Source: a virus
DNA length: 46,251 nucleotides
Strand: one strand, 5' to 3'
IMG/VR virus record: IMGVR_UViG_3300030616_000039
Location: 1-46,251 of that record
Positions 1-10,019 of the stretch are shown here, in pieces; position 1 is the stretch's first letter; every line of letters starts with the position of its first letter. A model generated the notes under the pieces. The model did not search any database. It saw nothing but the letters and a program-made list of their open reading frames with translations, and had not been told where the DNA came from. The position numbers and the translations under genes were made by a program.

Positions 1-3000
1 CATATTCTTGTACATTCTAGTCTGTGCTATTTTAAATGTAGGCACAAACATAAACCGGTTCATAGCCCTACGCATATGGTCTGGTACGCGTGAGTAATCA
101 GCCATAAACATATTGGTACGCTCAGTGGCAAGCCAAAGAGATTCATCCAGGGCAGCAGCTTCTGGGTTTTGCACCCTGCGCTCCTTGGCTCTCTTAAGCT
201 GGATAGGATAAAACCTTTTACGGAACCTCTCAGCCACAGATATCCTCATTATCTCATCTATTGACCAGGTAATATTCTGGTATTGATGAAAAGACTGCAT
301 CATTTTCCTTAGGACTTTACGAACTTTCCCCCGGGCCACAGTATTATCTCCAGCAAACAAGCTCCTGGCTATGGTGCCAGCCATACCATCACCTACCATC
401 CTGGAATAATCCCTCACTGCATCAGTAACCAGGCCATTAAATCCCAGGGTATGATGGAATAGGTTTCTCTCTCTATAGCTCTGATATGCCTTTTTCTCCA
501 CACTAGAACCAACATCGTTTCTAGAGTGCCATATCCTCCAGGCATTAGGTATTTCCAGGATAAATCCCGGGCCGGTAGCAAGGAGCCCTTGAGCAAGATC
601 ATTAGCACCAACAATAGTGGGCTTCCAAAAGGAGAGAGTTTTCATTGTCCGGTTAAGGCCATCATAAACTTCCTGCCCTTTCTTAAGCGCAGCTAGGGAA
701 CCGGCTTTATCCTCATAGTCATACCTAAATACGAACTGCTGGAGCCCTTTATGTAGAGCCCTATGCAGATACAGGCCCTCATAGCCTGGTAAATTAGGGG
801 ATGTAATACGATTAGGCTTCCAGCGCAGAGGTTTTCCGTAGATATATGCTCTACCGGCACTAAACTTATCGCTATGGCTATCCCTATTATGGACCTTAGC
901 ATTGACTGGCATATAGACTTCGCCAAGGGCAGCATCAAAAAGGGAGTCATTTATAAGACCACGGTCTTTTTGTTCCTGGGCATCAAGCTTAGTCTCCAGG
1001 TCCTTAATAGTAGCTGCATCAAGCCCTTCTGTTCCTTTAAAAGTATTGAGGAAATCTCTCTTTTTCTGGGTAAAAATACGCCCGGTAGTGAAATCGTGTA
1101 TATCCTGGGAGATAGTCATAAACCGCTGCAACTGAGCAAACTCAGTATCAAGCTTTTTCTTGGCTGCATCGGTAATATCTTCCTTCTGAAGCACCTCTAT
1201 ATCTTCCATCCTGGTCTGCCAGATGGTGCGGTCCTTTGTATTATCAACATATACTACGCCATTATGCTCACCCCAGCCTGCAATAGTGTCATTCTTAATT
1301 TTGTCTATCTCAGTTAAAATACCTCTTAACCTTTTGATCTGCTCCTCAGTGCTGTACCCCTTAACATTTTGTTTGACCTCATCATAATTAGCGTGGAGTT
1401 GTTTAAGCTGTGAGAGCACAACCTCAGTATGGTCTATAAAACCAGTCTTCCAGCCCCGGCCAAGCTCATAATTAATCTGCCTGGTAAACATATAATTGAG
1501 AGCACCACGCAAATTAGCCCGAGCATCATTAATAGTCTTAAAACCCATAGTAGACAAATCATCCAAAGTCCTATGTTTTCTACCGTGCACATCATAAAGC
1601 GTGGGGTCCATAGCCCCTTTACCTACATCGAGCCTACCTTCCTCCACCATTTTATTAAGCCTGCTACCGTAAAACTCATTATTGTCAGGGTCTGCAAGTA
1701 CAGCGTGGTGCCTGTATAGGAAGTTGTCCTGGTCATTAGTTAGAATAGACCTGGTTGTAGCTACTATACGATTAAACCTATCAGAGAAATCATCGTTAAT
1801 AAGGCCAGCTTCCTCGTACTCATCTCTTACGGCATTAGCCATTTGGGCTACTTTCTTAGCTGCCTGGATAGAATCCTCTTTTGTGAATAGTTCCTCAAAG
1901 AAATCAGCCTGGGCCTGTTCCTTGGGTATGCCTGCCAGTTCACCATAGCGCTGGAAGAAGCCAGCATACCTCTTATATGACTCTTGATTTATAGAATCCA
2001 CCAAGGCATTTTTCCTGTAAGCACCAGGTGGCATCTCAAGCTTCCTGCCTATCTCATCAATAATATCCCAGCCTAAAGTCTGAGACCTGGACAGCACATC
2101 ATACACATCTTCAAAGGGCATTTTAAGCTTCTGAACAGCAATTTTAGTATATAGGAGCTTGTCTTTTGACAGGCTACGCATATTAGCAATTAGCCCATCA
2201 GTAAGCTCATCGGGATCATTAATGACTTTTTGGATTAAATGCTCTATTTTATCACCATTAGTGATAGGCTCATTAGCCTGGTCTCTGGCAGACGGTATGT
2301 CACCACTTCCTCTTAAGGCGTTTCCGGGCCTTATATCTCCCTGTTCAGACAGGGGCTTTAATTCTGTCTCTGACAGCCTATCCTGTAGCTTATTAAAAAC
2401 CTCAAGCCGATTCTTAATAAGAGGGTCCTTTACTCTAGAGCCCTTAATAAATGGAAGTCCATATTTTTTGTAAAACTTTCCGTAAATATTATCCTCTATC
2501 TCACGCACTTTATCCTTAGATGCAGTCTCTTTTTTGCCCATAGTATGGACAATCTGGCGAGAGGTGGGTTCTATTTTGAGTATATCTTCAAATATACTGA
2601 ACTTACCCTTAATGACATCATCAATAGGGCTAGTGATTGACCTTATTTTTTCCTTTAATTTTTGCCCTAAGCCATCAAAAGAGACCCCTCTCTCCTCTAA
2701 TCTCTGAACTTCAAGGGCTGCAGCCCGGGCTCTTTCCAAGACGAACTCATCACCAGCATCCATAAACTTAAGGATTCCGGTCTCATCATCATTATAATCC
2801 CTGTTATTCCGGAGTTCCTGGTCTGGAGTAATTTCAGAATCACTGGACTTTATCTGATTTTTGATGACAGCCTGCTCTCTGGGCTTCCTACCCAGTATTC
2901 TATCAGTCTGGGCCTGCTCTTCGGCCAGCCGTATGGCTGGCTTGACATTATCAAGCACAATAGAGTTATCAATAATAGCCTGGACCTGCTCCTTTTTATT

Positions 3001-6000
3001 ACCAGGAACAACAAGACTGGGGTCTTCTGCAATATCACGTACTCTGCGCTCAGCGAACTCCACATCTCCTGCTTTAGTTGCTGCATTTACAGCCACTCTC
3101 ACAGTAGGATTGTCCATATTCAGTAGAATATCCTCAGTACGAGCGAATTGCTTAGGAGATACCTCCTGCAATAAACGGTTAAAGACCAGGTGTTTACGAG
3201 ATATTGTGTCTATTTCGTTCAAATCTTTAGTAAATGAGAGAGTAGCGTTTGGTATTTTGTTGATAGGATTACCCATCAACTTAACAGCAAAAGCCTTAGC
3301 TATATTCTCAGGAGTCTGAGGGTACCTGTTTGTGAGCCTATTATAAATATCTATTGCAGCACCTTTGAAATCGGCAGGGTCTATGTTATAGCCAGTAATA
3401 ACGAAGTCAGTGCCATTATTAGACTCAGGATGCCTGAGTATTATCTTGGGGTTGCCCTCCTGGCCAACATAAGACTGATTAAGCTTGGCCACCTCATTCT
3501 TAATGAACTCTCCAGCTGCAGCTTTAAGGCGCTCTATGTTAGATGGTATGTAAATCCTGGACATTGAGTCAGTATAGTCCTTTATACCAATAACCATAAG
3601 GCCATTCCTGCTGGCATAAGAGCGCACCAGGGGGCTCTCCAGGCTGGCTTTTATACCAGTTCTGGGATTGACAGTACCAACTATCTCCTGAGCTCTTCTG
3701 TGAAGTATCTCAGCATCCCTGAGATTGTACGATACACGCCTGGAGGTACGAACTGTTGTCTTAAATGGCTCATTTAGCCTGGTTAAGGCAGACTTCCAGT
3801 GATGGCCACTAGGTAGCATCTTACCATAGGTCTGGTCTATATTTTTAGGTGTGCGACTAATACCGTAATTACTCAGATGCTCCCTTATCTCGTCATGTTT
3901 CATACCAAGAGCATCATCCCAGTACCGGATGAGAGTATTCACAATATTGGCAGGGTCTCGCCTAGCTATCTCAGCCATTACAGCAAAGTCCTTATTATTC
4001 AAACTGGACAGGTCAATACCACCGGTATCCTTAGCATCCTTGCCAGCTGACTTAATTCTTTCCTTGGTTGACTTAGCCTGCGCCCAGAACTTAGCCCTAC
4101 TCTTAGCCCTTTCAAAGAACGGTTCATCCTGGGCAGTCACCTGATCAGGTCTTGAGGTCATCTCTCCAGTATTTTTATCAACCCAAACACCCTCGTCATA
4201 CTCCTGGACAGTCTGCTGATCCACGCGAAAATCGGCAGGCGCTTCTTTTTTGAGGTACCGGAACTCTCCCTTAAGAGCTCTCCGGTCTCTGAGACTATTA
4301 AAAGCATTATTTTTAATGATATTACTGGTAATTTCCTTTAAATGGATAGGATTATTAAAGTCAAAATCCGGATGAGTCTGTTTCCATACATCAATATCGT
4401 GTGCTATTCTCTTATCAGAGTAGCCCTTTTCAGACAATAGTCTTAAGAATACATTCTGAGACATGTCCTGGGCAGTAGAGCCATACCGGCCCTCAGGGAA
4501 CTTAGACCGTAAAAAGCTTATAGTCTTTGCTAATTGGTCTCGGACAAAAAGATCATCCTGGAAGAGCCCCCGGATTCGACCAATCGTTTCGGCCTGGGTT
4601 GCGGTTGGCTTAAATGGAGGAACCGCAGGTTTTTTTGCGCGATAAAGCTTCTGGCTGTTCGGAAGAAAAAACTCTATTATTTTATCAGCTGGTCTGTTTA
4701 AAATCTTCCGGAAAGCAGCAGCCTCAGCTTTCTTGCTAGTTCCTTTAGCGTGAGTGTTCATCGCTCTATACAGCTGCTCTATGAAGTCTCCATCTGAGAT
4801 ACCTCTTACTGTAGATTGTAGTTCGCTGGGTGTATTAGCTAGCTGCTCTTTGGCTTCCAGATACTCAAGCCTGGCATCTGCCCTCTCTGGTCCTTCTGGC
4901 GCGCCTTCAAGCGCCCTCTCAAGGTCAGCCACTTTTTTAATAAGTTGCTCTCTTTTTACATTTACAAACTTATTCACTAGCTCAGGGGCTGTTTGTTTCT
5001 GGAGTTTGAGGTCCTTCATAGCCTGGAGTAGGTGTCCTGGTGACAACATAGAATCACTATTAATAAGGTGTTCTGCCTGCTCAGGAGTCATACGCATTAT
5101 TTTAGCCACTTCCAGGGCCATTTGCCTGCGATTTATGTTTAATTCTTTAGGCCCTAATTCCAGGGCATCGACATCAATATAATTCTCATACTTAGCCCTG
5201 TCAATAATAGAGGCCATCTCTTTATGCTTAGCGGTGAAAATCTTAGCTGCATCAATTACTATATCCTCTTGTGCCCGGGCACTTCTCCTGGACCCAAAGA
5301 GTTCTTTGCTGACTCCCTTGGCTACATCCCCGGTAAAGGGCTGATTGAGCTTAGATACGGCACCCTGTGCCCAAATAGCCACCTCTATCTGTTTATCATC
5401 AGAAAGGCTGCGATAGTCAGGTGAGATTTTCCTCATCTTATTCCTTATACGAATAAGTGGATGAGAGGGTGTAGCAGACCTAATAACGGTATTTAACATT
5501 TGAGAGCGTTCACCAATAGCGTGAGAGACTATCCAGTCATAGACAAATTGCTTATTATCCCACTCCCCACCGGATATTACATTAGCTCCTTGCTGAGCAG
5601 TAGACCACATAGCATCAGCTACAAACCTAATACCCCAGCTACTGGGTGCATTAATAACATTTATACCAACACCCTTAAGAAAACCAAAAAACGCACTTCT
5701 AATAGGATTAGCAGCATTTAGCTTCTCCCAGGCAGAGCGCTCAAGCTTATCCTCTCTAATAAATTGACTGGCCATACCCCTGGTTGTATCAGCAAATCCA
5801 AATATAAGGCCAGATGTTACTGCACCAGCACTCTGTCTTAAAGCAGCCCTGCCTAAAGCAGTACCGGCACCAAATCTACCGGCAACTCCAGCCCTGGTAA
5901 GGCCAATTCCACGGTTTAGGGCGCTGAGCCCATTAACAATAGACTTAGACCTACGCATCGTGGCAGGTAAATAGCCTGTAATTCTAGCCCAGCGCTCTGC

Positions 6001-6741
6001 TGTCTTAAACTTCTTAAGAGCAGCAGCCACTTTAGTAGTCGCACCGATCCCCTGAGCAGCATAGGTAAGCGCCATAAGAGACATAATACCACCTAAAGTC
6101 TGGCCTGCCAGGTTAGATTTTCCGTAATATTGCTTATATCTGCCCTGGTAAATGGGGCTATCTGTGTTAATTACATCAAGAGTAGCTGCCTGGATAGTGG
6201 ATTTAAGGAAAACATCGAGTGCAGGATTGTCATGCCCTATGCGCTTAGGAGCAGAATGTGATAAGTCAACTCCACCTTGCTCAAGTTCGGCCTGGAGAAA
6301 TACTGGGTTTAGGGTTTCTATCCTAGCCCGGTTTCTCTCCTTCCAGAAGTCCTGGAAATCACGCCAGGCCCAAAAATCTTTATCTGTTTTAGTGACAGCC
6401 TTGGGATCAAAACCCATATCCAGCATAATAGAGTCAGGAACTACATCACCAACCCCACTACTGGCAGTACCAGCTGCCCTTACAGGCACAGCTCTATCCG
6501 CTGATTCGGCTAAATCGTCATAATCGTCATAATCTACAGGGGTAACATCCCCCCATCCCTTTTCCTTCTTGAGATTTATCCAATCTTTAAAGGCTAATTT
6601 AACTGACCGCTTTGCTTCGTCTTTGAATAACTGTCTGCGTTGCTCTAAAACTTCCTGGTCTAACTCAAATGCCCCTTCTTGCGCGAACTCTTGGACTGGT
6701 AAGCTTGTTGCGAACTGTCCAAATGTTAATTGTTGTGCCAT
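1..6741 (-). CDS. Giant internal virion (ejection) protein, gp16-like, N-terminal 2,247 residues; continues at 46251
   Basis: Starts at ATG 6741 and stays open to position 1 with no stop. Position 3-1 is a full codon, and the frame continues without a break at 46251-45547, giving about 2,481 residues if the molecule is circular. It is the third of three consecutive large genes after two smaller internal-protein candidates, the place of T7 gp16, so a role in DNA ejection or the internal core is inferred. One hydrophobic stretch lies near residues 205-230. The rest is long, helical and charged, and the last third resembles the large polyvalent-protein-associated (LPD38-like) regions of very large phage proteins. 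I saw no convincing polymerase, protease or peptidoglycan hydrolase motif. It starts 10 nt after the stop of the upstream gene. Identity of the core domain is tentative; the coding call is certain. Confidence 0.85.
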   Translation of the reverse strand, partial: MAQQLTFGQFATSLPVQEFAQEGAFELDQEVLEQRRQLFKDEAKRSVKLAFKDWINLKKEKGWGDVTPVDYDDYDDLAESADRAVPVRAAGTASSGVGDVVPDSIMLDMGFDPKAVTKTDKDFWAWRDFQDFWKERNRARIETLNPVFLQAELEQGGVDLSHSAPKRIGHDNPALDVFLKSTIQAATLDVINTDSPIYQGRYKQYYGKSNLAGQTLGGIMSLMALTYAAQGIGATTKVAAALKKFKTAERWARITGYLPATMRRSKSIVNGLSALNRGIGLTRAGVAGRFGAGTALGRAALRQSAGAVTSGLIFGFADTTRGMASQFIREDKLERSAWEKLNAANPIRSAFFGFLKGVGINVINAPSSWGIRFVADAMWSTAQQGANVISGGEWDNKQFVYDWIVSHAIGERSQMLNTVIRSATPSHPLIRIRNKMRKISPDYRSLSDDKQIEVAIWAQGAVSKLNQPFTGDVAKGVSKELFGSRRSARAQEDIVIDAAKIFTAKHKEMASIIDRAKYENYIDVDALELGPKELNINRRQMALEVAKIMRMTPEQAEHLINSDSMLSPGHLLQAMKDLKLQKQTAPELVNKFVNVKREQLIKKVADLERALEGAPEGPERADARLEYLEAKEQLANTPSELQSTVRGISDGDFIEQLYRAMNTHAKGTSKKAEAAAFRKILNRPADKIIEFFLPNSQKLYRAKKPAVPPFKPTATQAETIGRIRGLFQDDLFVRDQLAKTISFLRSKFPEGRYGSTAQDMSQNVFLRLLSEKGYSDKRIAHDIDVWKQTHPDFDFNNPIHLKEITSNIIKNNAFNSLRDRRALKGEFRYLKKEAPADFRVDQQTVQEYDEGVWVDKNTGEMTSRPDQVTAQDEPFFERAKSRAKFWAQAKSTKERIKSAGKDAKDTGGIDLSSLNNKDFAVMAEIARRDPANIVNTLIRYWDDALGMKHDEIREHLSNYGISRTPKNIDQTYGKMLPSGHHWKSALTRLNEPFKTTVRTSRRVSYNLRDAEILHRRAQEIVGTVNPRTGIKASLESPLVRSYASRNGLMVIGIKDYTDSMSRIYIPSNIERLKAAAGEFIKNEVAKLNQSYVGQEGNPKIILRHPESNNGTDFVITGYNIDPADFKGAAIDIYNRLTNRYPQTPENIAKAFAVKLMGNPINKIPNATLSFTKDLNEIDTISRKHLVFNRLLQEVSPKQFARTEDILLNMDNPTVRVAVNAATKAGDVEFAERRVRDIAEDPSLVVPGNKKEQVQAIIDNSIVLDNVKPAIRLAEEQAQTDRILGRKPREQAVIKNQIKSSDSEITPDQELRNNRDYNDDETGILKFMDAGDEFVLERARAAALEVQRLEERGVSFDGLGQKLKEKIRSITSPIDDVIKGKFSIFEDILKIEPTSRQIVHTMGKKETASKDKVREIEDNIYGKFYKKYGLPFIKGSRVKDPLIKNRLEVFNKLQDRLSETELKPLSEQGDIRPGNALRGSGDIPSARDQANEPITNGDKIEHLIQKVINDPDELTDGLIANMRSLSKDKLLYTKIAVQKLKMPFEDVYDVLSRSQTLGWDIIDEIGRKLEMPPGAYRKNALVDSINQESYKRYAGFFQRYGELAGIPKEQAQADFFEELFTKEDSIQAAKKVAQMANAVRDEYEEAGLINDDFSDRFNRIVATTRSILTNDQDNFLYRHHAVLADPDNNEFYGSRLNKMVEEGRLDVGKGAMDPTLYDVHGRKHRTLDDLSTMGFKTINDARANLRGALNYMFTRQINYELGRGWKTGFIDHTEVVLSQLKQLHANYDEVKQNVKGYSTEEQIKRLRGILTEIDKIKNDTIAGWGEHNGVVYVDNTKDRTIWQTRMEDIEVLQKEDITDAAKKKLDTEFAQLQRFMTISQDIHDFTTGRIFTQKKRDFLNTFKGTEGLDAATIKDLETKLDAQEQKDRGLINDSLFDAALGEVYMPVNAKVHNRDSHSDKFSAGRAYIYGKPLRWKPNRITSPNLPGYEGLYLHRALHKGLQQFVFRYDYEDKAGSLAALKKGQEVYDGLNRTMKTLSFWKPTIVGANDLAQGLLATGPGFILEIPNAWRIWHSRNDVGSSVEKKAYQSYRERNLFHHTLGFNGLVTDAVRDYSRMVGDGMAGTIARSLFAGDNTVARGKVRKVLRKMMQSFHQYQNITWSIDEIMRISVAERFRKRFYPIQLKRAKERRVQNPEAAALDESLWLATERTNMFMADYSRVPDHMRRAMNRFMFVPTFKIAQTRMYKNM

Positions 6742-6751
6742 TTACCATCCT

Positions 6752-8659
6752 TTATCGCCCTGTTGTTTGATCAATTACATCCTTTACTGCCCCTAAGAAA
6801 GCCCCTGCTCCAGCCTTAGTTGACTTCCAGAGAGAAGGGTTGTTCTCTAAAGCATTAGAATTGGCCTTATTAATAGCTTTATTAAAACGCCTGCGTAATT
6901 TACCGCCAAATCCCTTAAGATAAGTTTGATTACTAATAACTTTCCAGGGTATATGAGTGCGAATTAATCTCTCCATAGCAGCATCATCGTTAAAAGCTCT
7001 ATAGTCAGTAACAAATCCACCAAAATAAGCTAAGGACCTGAGCCAGTGCCAAACCTCACCCCTCTCTTTAAGCCCCTGCTCATAGTCTCTCTCGTTAACT
7101 GGAGCAAACTTCCCAAGAACACCTTTGGTAAGTGTCTCATAAAGTACTTTATCCATATCCTTGTTTATGTCAAGCTTAAAAATATCACCCTTATAGTCAA
7201 TTTTGTACTTACCGCTGGCATCACCAACCTGTAAGTCCTGAGCTATACCAGAGAGAATACTCTCATATTGTTTTCTTGATTGCTCAATCTTCTTTTGATC
7301 AGCCTTATCAAGATTAGCCCTGGTAATCTTAGAAATATTACGCATATGTTCCGGGTCTCTTGAAAGAAATGGGTTGCCTTTTGATATATTTGCCAAAAGA
7401 GCTGGAGAAGAATATTCAGATATTTTATCAAGTGCCTGGTCTGGAATCGCTAAAGTCTTAGCCATTGACAGATTAATAAACATCCTCATAATTCCAGCTT
7501 CTGAAGATATTTTATTACTGAGAACATCTTTCTTGATGTCATTATTACGTTTTTGAATATCGGCAGCAGCTTCATTAAATGCGCCAATAGCCACTCTCTC
7601 AGCTTCTTTAGTATCGTGAGTATAAGTAGCTAAGTTTTGCACAAAATCACCTGCAATAGCCCTAATCTTAAAAAGTCCACCAAGAGCATTACCAACATCG
7701 GGAGTAGTCAAAGTCTCTACAGCAGCATTTGCTGTGGTTTTAAAAGCCCTAGACCTGGGAGTTGCCCCTACCTGGCCCTCAATACGTGTCAGCTCAGGTG
7801 CAATACTAGCCTTTTTAATAGATTCATTTATCTTACCGTAAGCATCCAATATCTTAAAAGCATCTGTTCCAGCGCCAGGTGGAACGCCCCTGCCAGCTTG
7901 TTGACCAGTAGCAATAAGCTGTCTTAAGGCAGATTTACCTGGGAGCTCCCTATTTAGAGCTCGCCTGGCTGCACGTAGGTCAGCCCTGCTGGCTTCTCTG
8001 GTCTCCTCTATCTCCTGTGGGCCTGTAAATGGCTCTAATTGACCACCTCTAGCCTGTTGTGAGAGCATCTCGTCTATCTTATTTAGCTCCTCATCGCGCT
8101 TAGTCATCATTTTTTTTAACTTTCTAACATCACGCTTGGCTCTCCTGAAGTCAGATACTGTCTGAGGATCACCACCTTTAAAAGGAGCCTTAATAAAAGC
8201 TTCTTCTTCAGCAATCCGCTGCTCCAAATCTGCAGGATATTTAGCTAAAATCTCTTCCCTACGAGCCTTCATGCGTTCACCAGCCCTGGCTAATTTAGCT
8301 TCATTCCGGGCTGCTGTCTCAATAGCTTTTTGGTTCCTGGTAAAGTCAGGGCTAACAACCTTAACTTTTTTACCCTGGTCTCTTAGTTTAAGGAAATCCT
8401 CAAACCGAGCCTGGGCCTTTCCAAATCTCTTTGGGTCCTGCTTGACAAGCTCCTGGAGCAGCTGAAAGCGCTCCGGGTCTGGGTCATATTCACCGGTAAG
8501 AATATTTTGAGCAAGTGGCCCGGCAACCTGTTGGCCAAATGCCTGTCCCGCCTTAAATGCTCGCTCCCCCTGCTGACGTTGTTTTTCGAAAATATCAGTT
8601 GCTACACCCCTGGGAGTAGCTGCTGCAATAAGACCCTGTGCTAAGCTTAAATCTGCCAT
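6752..8659 (-). CDS. Internal virion protein, gp15-like position (635 aa)
   Basis: A 635-residue, strongly charged protein lying between a glycine- and alanine-rich 325-residue protein and the giant protein. This matches the gp14-gp15-gp16 order of the ejection proteins of T7-type podoviruses. N-terminal residues 1-20 are a non-polar Ala/Leu-rich stretch (start MADLSLAQGL). Residues about 85-200 are Lys/Arg/Glu-rich and likely coiled coil. The C-terminus is basic (GKLRRRFNKAINKANSN). The start has an AGGAGGCGGT-type ribosome site just upstream. No enzymatic motif was seen. Function is inferred from position and composition only. Confidence 0.75.
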   Translation of the reverse strand: MADLSLAQGLIAAATPRGVATDIFEKQRQQGERAFKAGQAFGQQVAGPLAQNILTGEYDPDPERFQLLQELVKQDPKRFGKAQARFEDFLKLRDQGKKVKVVSPDFTRNQKAIETAARNEAKLARAGERMKARREEILAKYPADLEQRIAEEEAFIKAPFKGGDPQTVSDFRRAKRDVRKLKKMMTKRDEELNKIDEMLSQQARGGQLEPFTGPQEIEETREASRADLRAARRALNRELPGKSALRQLIATGQQAGRGVPPGAGTDAFKILDAYGKINESIKKASIAPELTRIEGQVGATPRSRAFKTTANAAVETLTTPDVGNALGGLFKIRAIAGDFVQNLATYTHDTKEAERVAIGAFNEAAADIQKRNNDIKKDVLSNKISSEAGIMRMFINLSMAKTLAIPDQALDKISEYSSPALLANISKGNPFLSRDPEHMRNISKITRANLDKADQKKIEQSRKQYESILSGIAQDLQVGDASGKYKIDYKGDIFKLDINKDMDKVLYETLTKGVLGKFAPVNERDYEQGLKERGEVWHWLRSLAYFGGFVTDYRAFNDDAAMERLIRTHIPWKVISNQTYLKGFGGKLRRRFNKAINKANSNALENNPSLWKSTKAGAGAFLGAVKDVIDQTTGR

Positions 8660-8676
8660 ATACCGCCTCCTGTTTA

Positions 8677-9654
8677 TTATTGGAAAAAGGATGTTATATC
8701 AAGACCACCAGCACCAATATTAGGCGGTGTCCTGCCTCGAAATCTACCACCCGAACCAAATGATCCTCCACCAGCGCCCATAAGAGAGCCACCAATACCT
8801 GTAAGTCCACCACCAATGGCATCGAGAACACCGGGAGCACCAGTAGTAGCATCAGCCCGGATTCTTAAGCCACCGGCCTGTTGCTGCAAAGCAAGCTCAT
8901 TCTGGGTCTGAGTAAGAGCCCTTCCAAAAGCAGACTCCCTGGCACCAAATCCCTGTTGCTCAAGGGCCATCTCTTGTTGGGCACGCTGACCACCAAGTTG
9001 AGCCTGGAGCCCAAGAGTACTTCTCCCGGCTTGCTCTTGGGCCTGGAGTGTTTGAAATCCAGCTGCCCTGGTTACATCACTAAATTGCTCGCCAATGGCC
9101 CTGAGAGCCCTGCTTGAGGTTTTCTCAAGCTCATTTTTAACTTTACCCAGAGTCTCCTGACTTTTGCCAATTGCAGCCATAAAAGCACCGGAACCGCCAA
9201 GTCTCCTCTTTACGGCCTGGTTAGCTATCTCCTGGTTAGACCTATTAAAATCCTTCTCAAGTCGTTTAACCTGCTCTTCTTTTTGCTCCAGGTGGTCTCT
9301 CTCAGACCTGTCAGCCCTAATCTTGGCTTCATTAATACCAAACTTTATTTGGTCAATAGCAGCACCCATTTGCTGCTGAACAAGCTGGGTACCAATTTGC
9401 ATTTGATTGTTATACCACTCATTGATTTTACCACCCATATTCGACATATGAGCATCAACCCGGCCAAGCATACTATCAAGGTCCATTTTGCCGTCACGGA
9501 CTGCATCTTGCAGCTTAGTGATCAAGGCATTTGTCTGGTCAGCCTGCTTCTCAAGAGCCAGACGCTCCTTTTTACTACGAACTCCAGATGCAATACCCTT
9601 TGCTGCTGCACCTAACCCAGCTAAAACACCACCTACAATCATTGGTATAGCCAT
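8677..9654 (-). CDS. Internal virion protein, gp14-like position (325 aa)
   Basis: The start is taken at ATG 9654, preceded by TTGGAGGTTCTA, rather than an ATG 12 nt further upstream; the A of the start is the last base of the TAA of the preceding frame. Residues 1-20 form a hydrophobic Ile/Val/Gly/Ala segment (MAIPMIVGGVLAGLGAAAKG), as in T7 gp14-type proteins that insert in the outer membrane on ejection. Residues about 90-250 are Gln/Glu/Ala-rich coiled coil. The C-terminal 60 residues are Gly-rich (GGGSFGSGGRFRGR). This composition and its position before two larger core-like genes support an internal/ejection protein; no direct homology can be shown here. Confidence 0.7.
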   Translation of the reverse strand: MAIPMIVGGVLAGLGAAAKGIASGVRSKKERLALEKQADQTNALITKLQDAVRDGKMDLDSMLGRVDAHMSNMGGKINEWYNNQMQIGTQLVQQQMGAAIDQIKFGINEAKIRADRSERDHLEQKEEQVKRLEKDFNRSNQEIANQAVKRRLGGSGAFMAAIGKSQETLGKVKNELEKTSSRALRAIGEQFSDVTRAAGFQTLQAQEQAGRSTLGLQAQLGGQRAQQEMALEQQGFGARESAFGRALTQTQNELALQQQAGGLRIRADATTGAPGVLDAIGGGLTGIGGSLMGAGGGSFGSGGRFRGRTPPNIGAGGLDITSFFQ

Positions 9655-10013
9655 TAGAACCTCCAACGCCCCGATATACCTACGGATATATCTGGCTTAA
9701 TTTTTGAATCGAGCAGGTCTTTAAGTCGTTTCGTGGCATAAACGCCTGCATCAATTTCGACCACGTCATTTTTATATAAATCTTTAGCTACCCCCAGGCC
9801 ACCGCGCTTTCTTGAACCATAGACATCGAGACTCCATCCGTCCAGTATCAATTTTTTAGAGGAGGACTCTAAGACCTCCATTGAGATACCAATATCCCTG
9901 ACGTTTTTACCAATCAGGATGGTTCTTTTCGTCTCTTTGCCTAAATACGCAGCAGCCTGGCGAATAAAGTCTTCAGGACCCCTACTCGCTGCATTTTGCA
10001 GGAGCCTTCTTAC
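9654..10013 (-). CDS. ORF entered by probable -1 frameshift from the upstream membrane-protein gene (alternative: homopolymer error)
   Basis: A 119-codon frame that reads as ordinary protein from GTA 10013 to TAA 9656-9654 (opening VRRLLQNAASRGPEDFIRQA) but has no plausible start in its first 44 codons. The first ATG, at 9881, has no Shine-Dalgarno sequence and lies inside the protein-like stretch. The frame is exactly the -1 frame of the gene at 10010-10168 across A AAA AAG. Two explanations fit. Either ribosomes shift -1 and make a fusion of a 52-residue membrane protein with this 119-residue extension, or one A is missing in a run of six (seven A would fuse the frames). Middle part contains LILDGWSLDVYGSRKRGG and a Lys/Asp-rich end. 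Function is unknown; it sits between small membrane genes and the internal virion proteins. Confidence 0.6.
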   Translation of the reverse strand, partial: VRRLLQNAASRGPEDFIRQAAAYLGKETKRTILIGKNVRDIGISMEVLESSSKKLILDGWSLDVYGSRKRGGLGVAKDLYKNDVVEIDAGVYATKRLKDLLDSKIKPDISVGISGRWRF

Positions 10014-10019
10014 TTTTTT
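9985..10019 (-). promoter_or_regulatory. Putative -1 programmed frameshift signal (A AAA AAG, stop, stem-loop)
   Basis: Seen directly on the minus strand: zero-frame codons GGA AAA AAG TAA, giving the heptamer A AAA AAG at 10019-10013, the slippery sequence of Escherichia coli dnaX, immediately followed by the stop. After 8 nt (TAAGAAGG) comes a stem, CTC-CTGCA (10004-9997) pairing with TGCAG-C-GAG (9993-9985), loop AAA, one bulged C. The -1 frame is open for 119 codons afterwards. Spacing and order match the known layout of bacterial frameshift sites; use in vivo is inference. Confidence 0.55.

Noticed and set aside
1-6741. N4-like virion RNA polymerase in the giant protein
   Set aside because: I looked for T7/N4-type polymerase motifs and found none by eye; the protein is also shorter than the N4 enzyme. 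A profile search could still change this.
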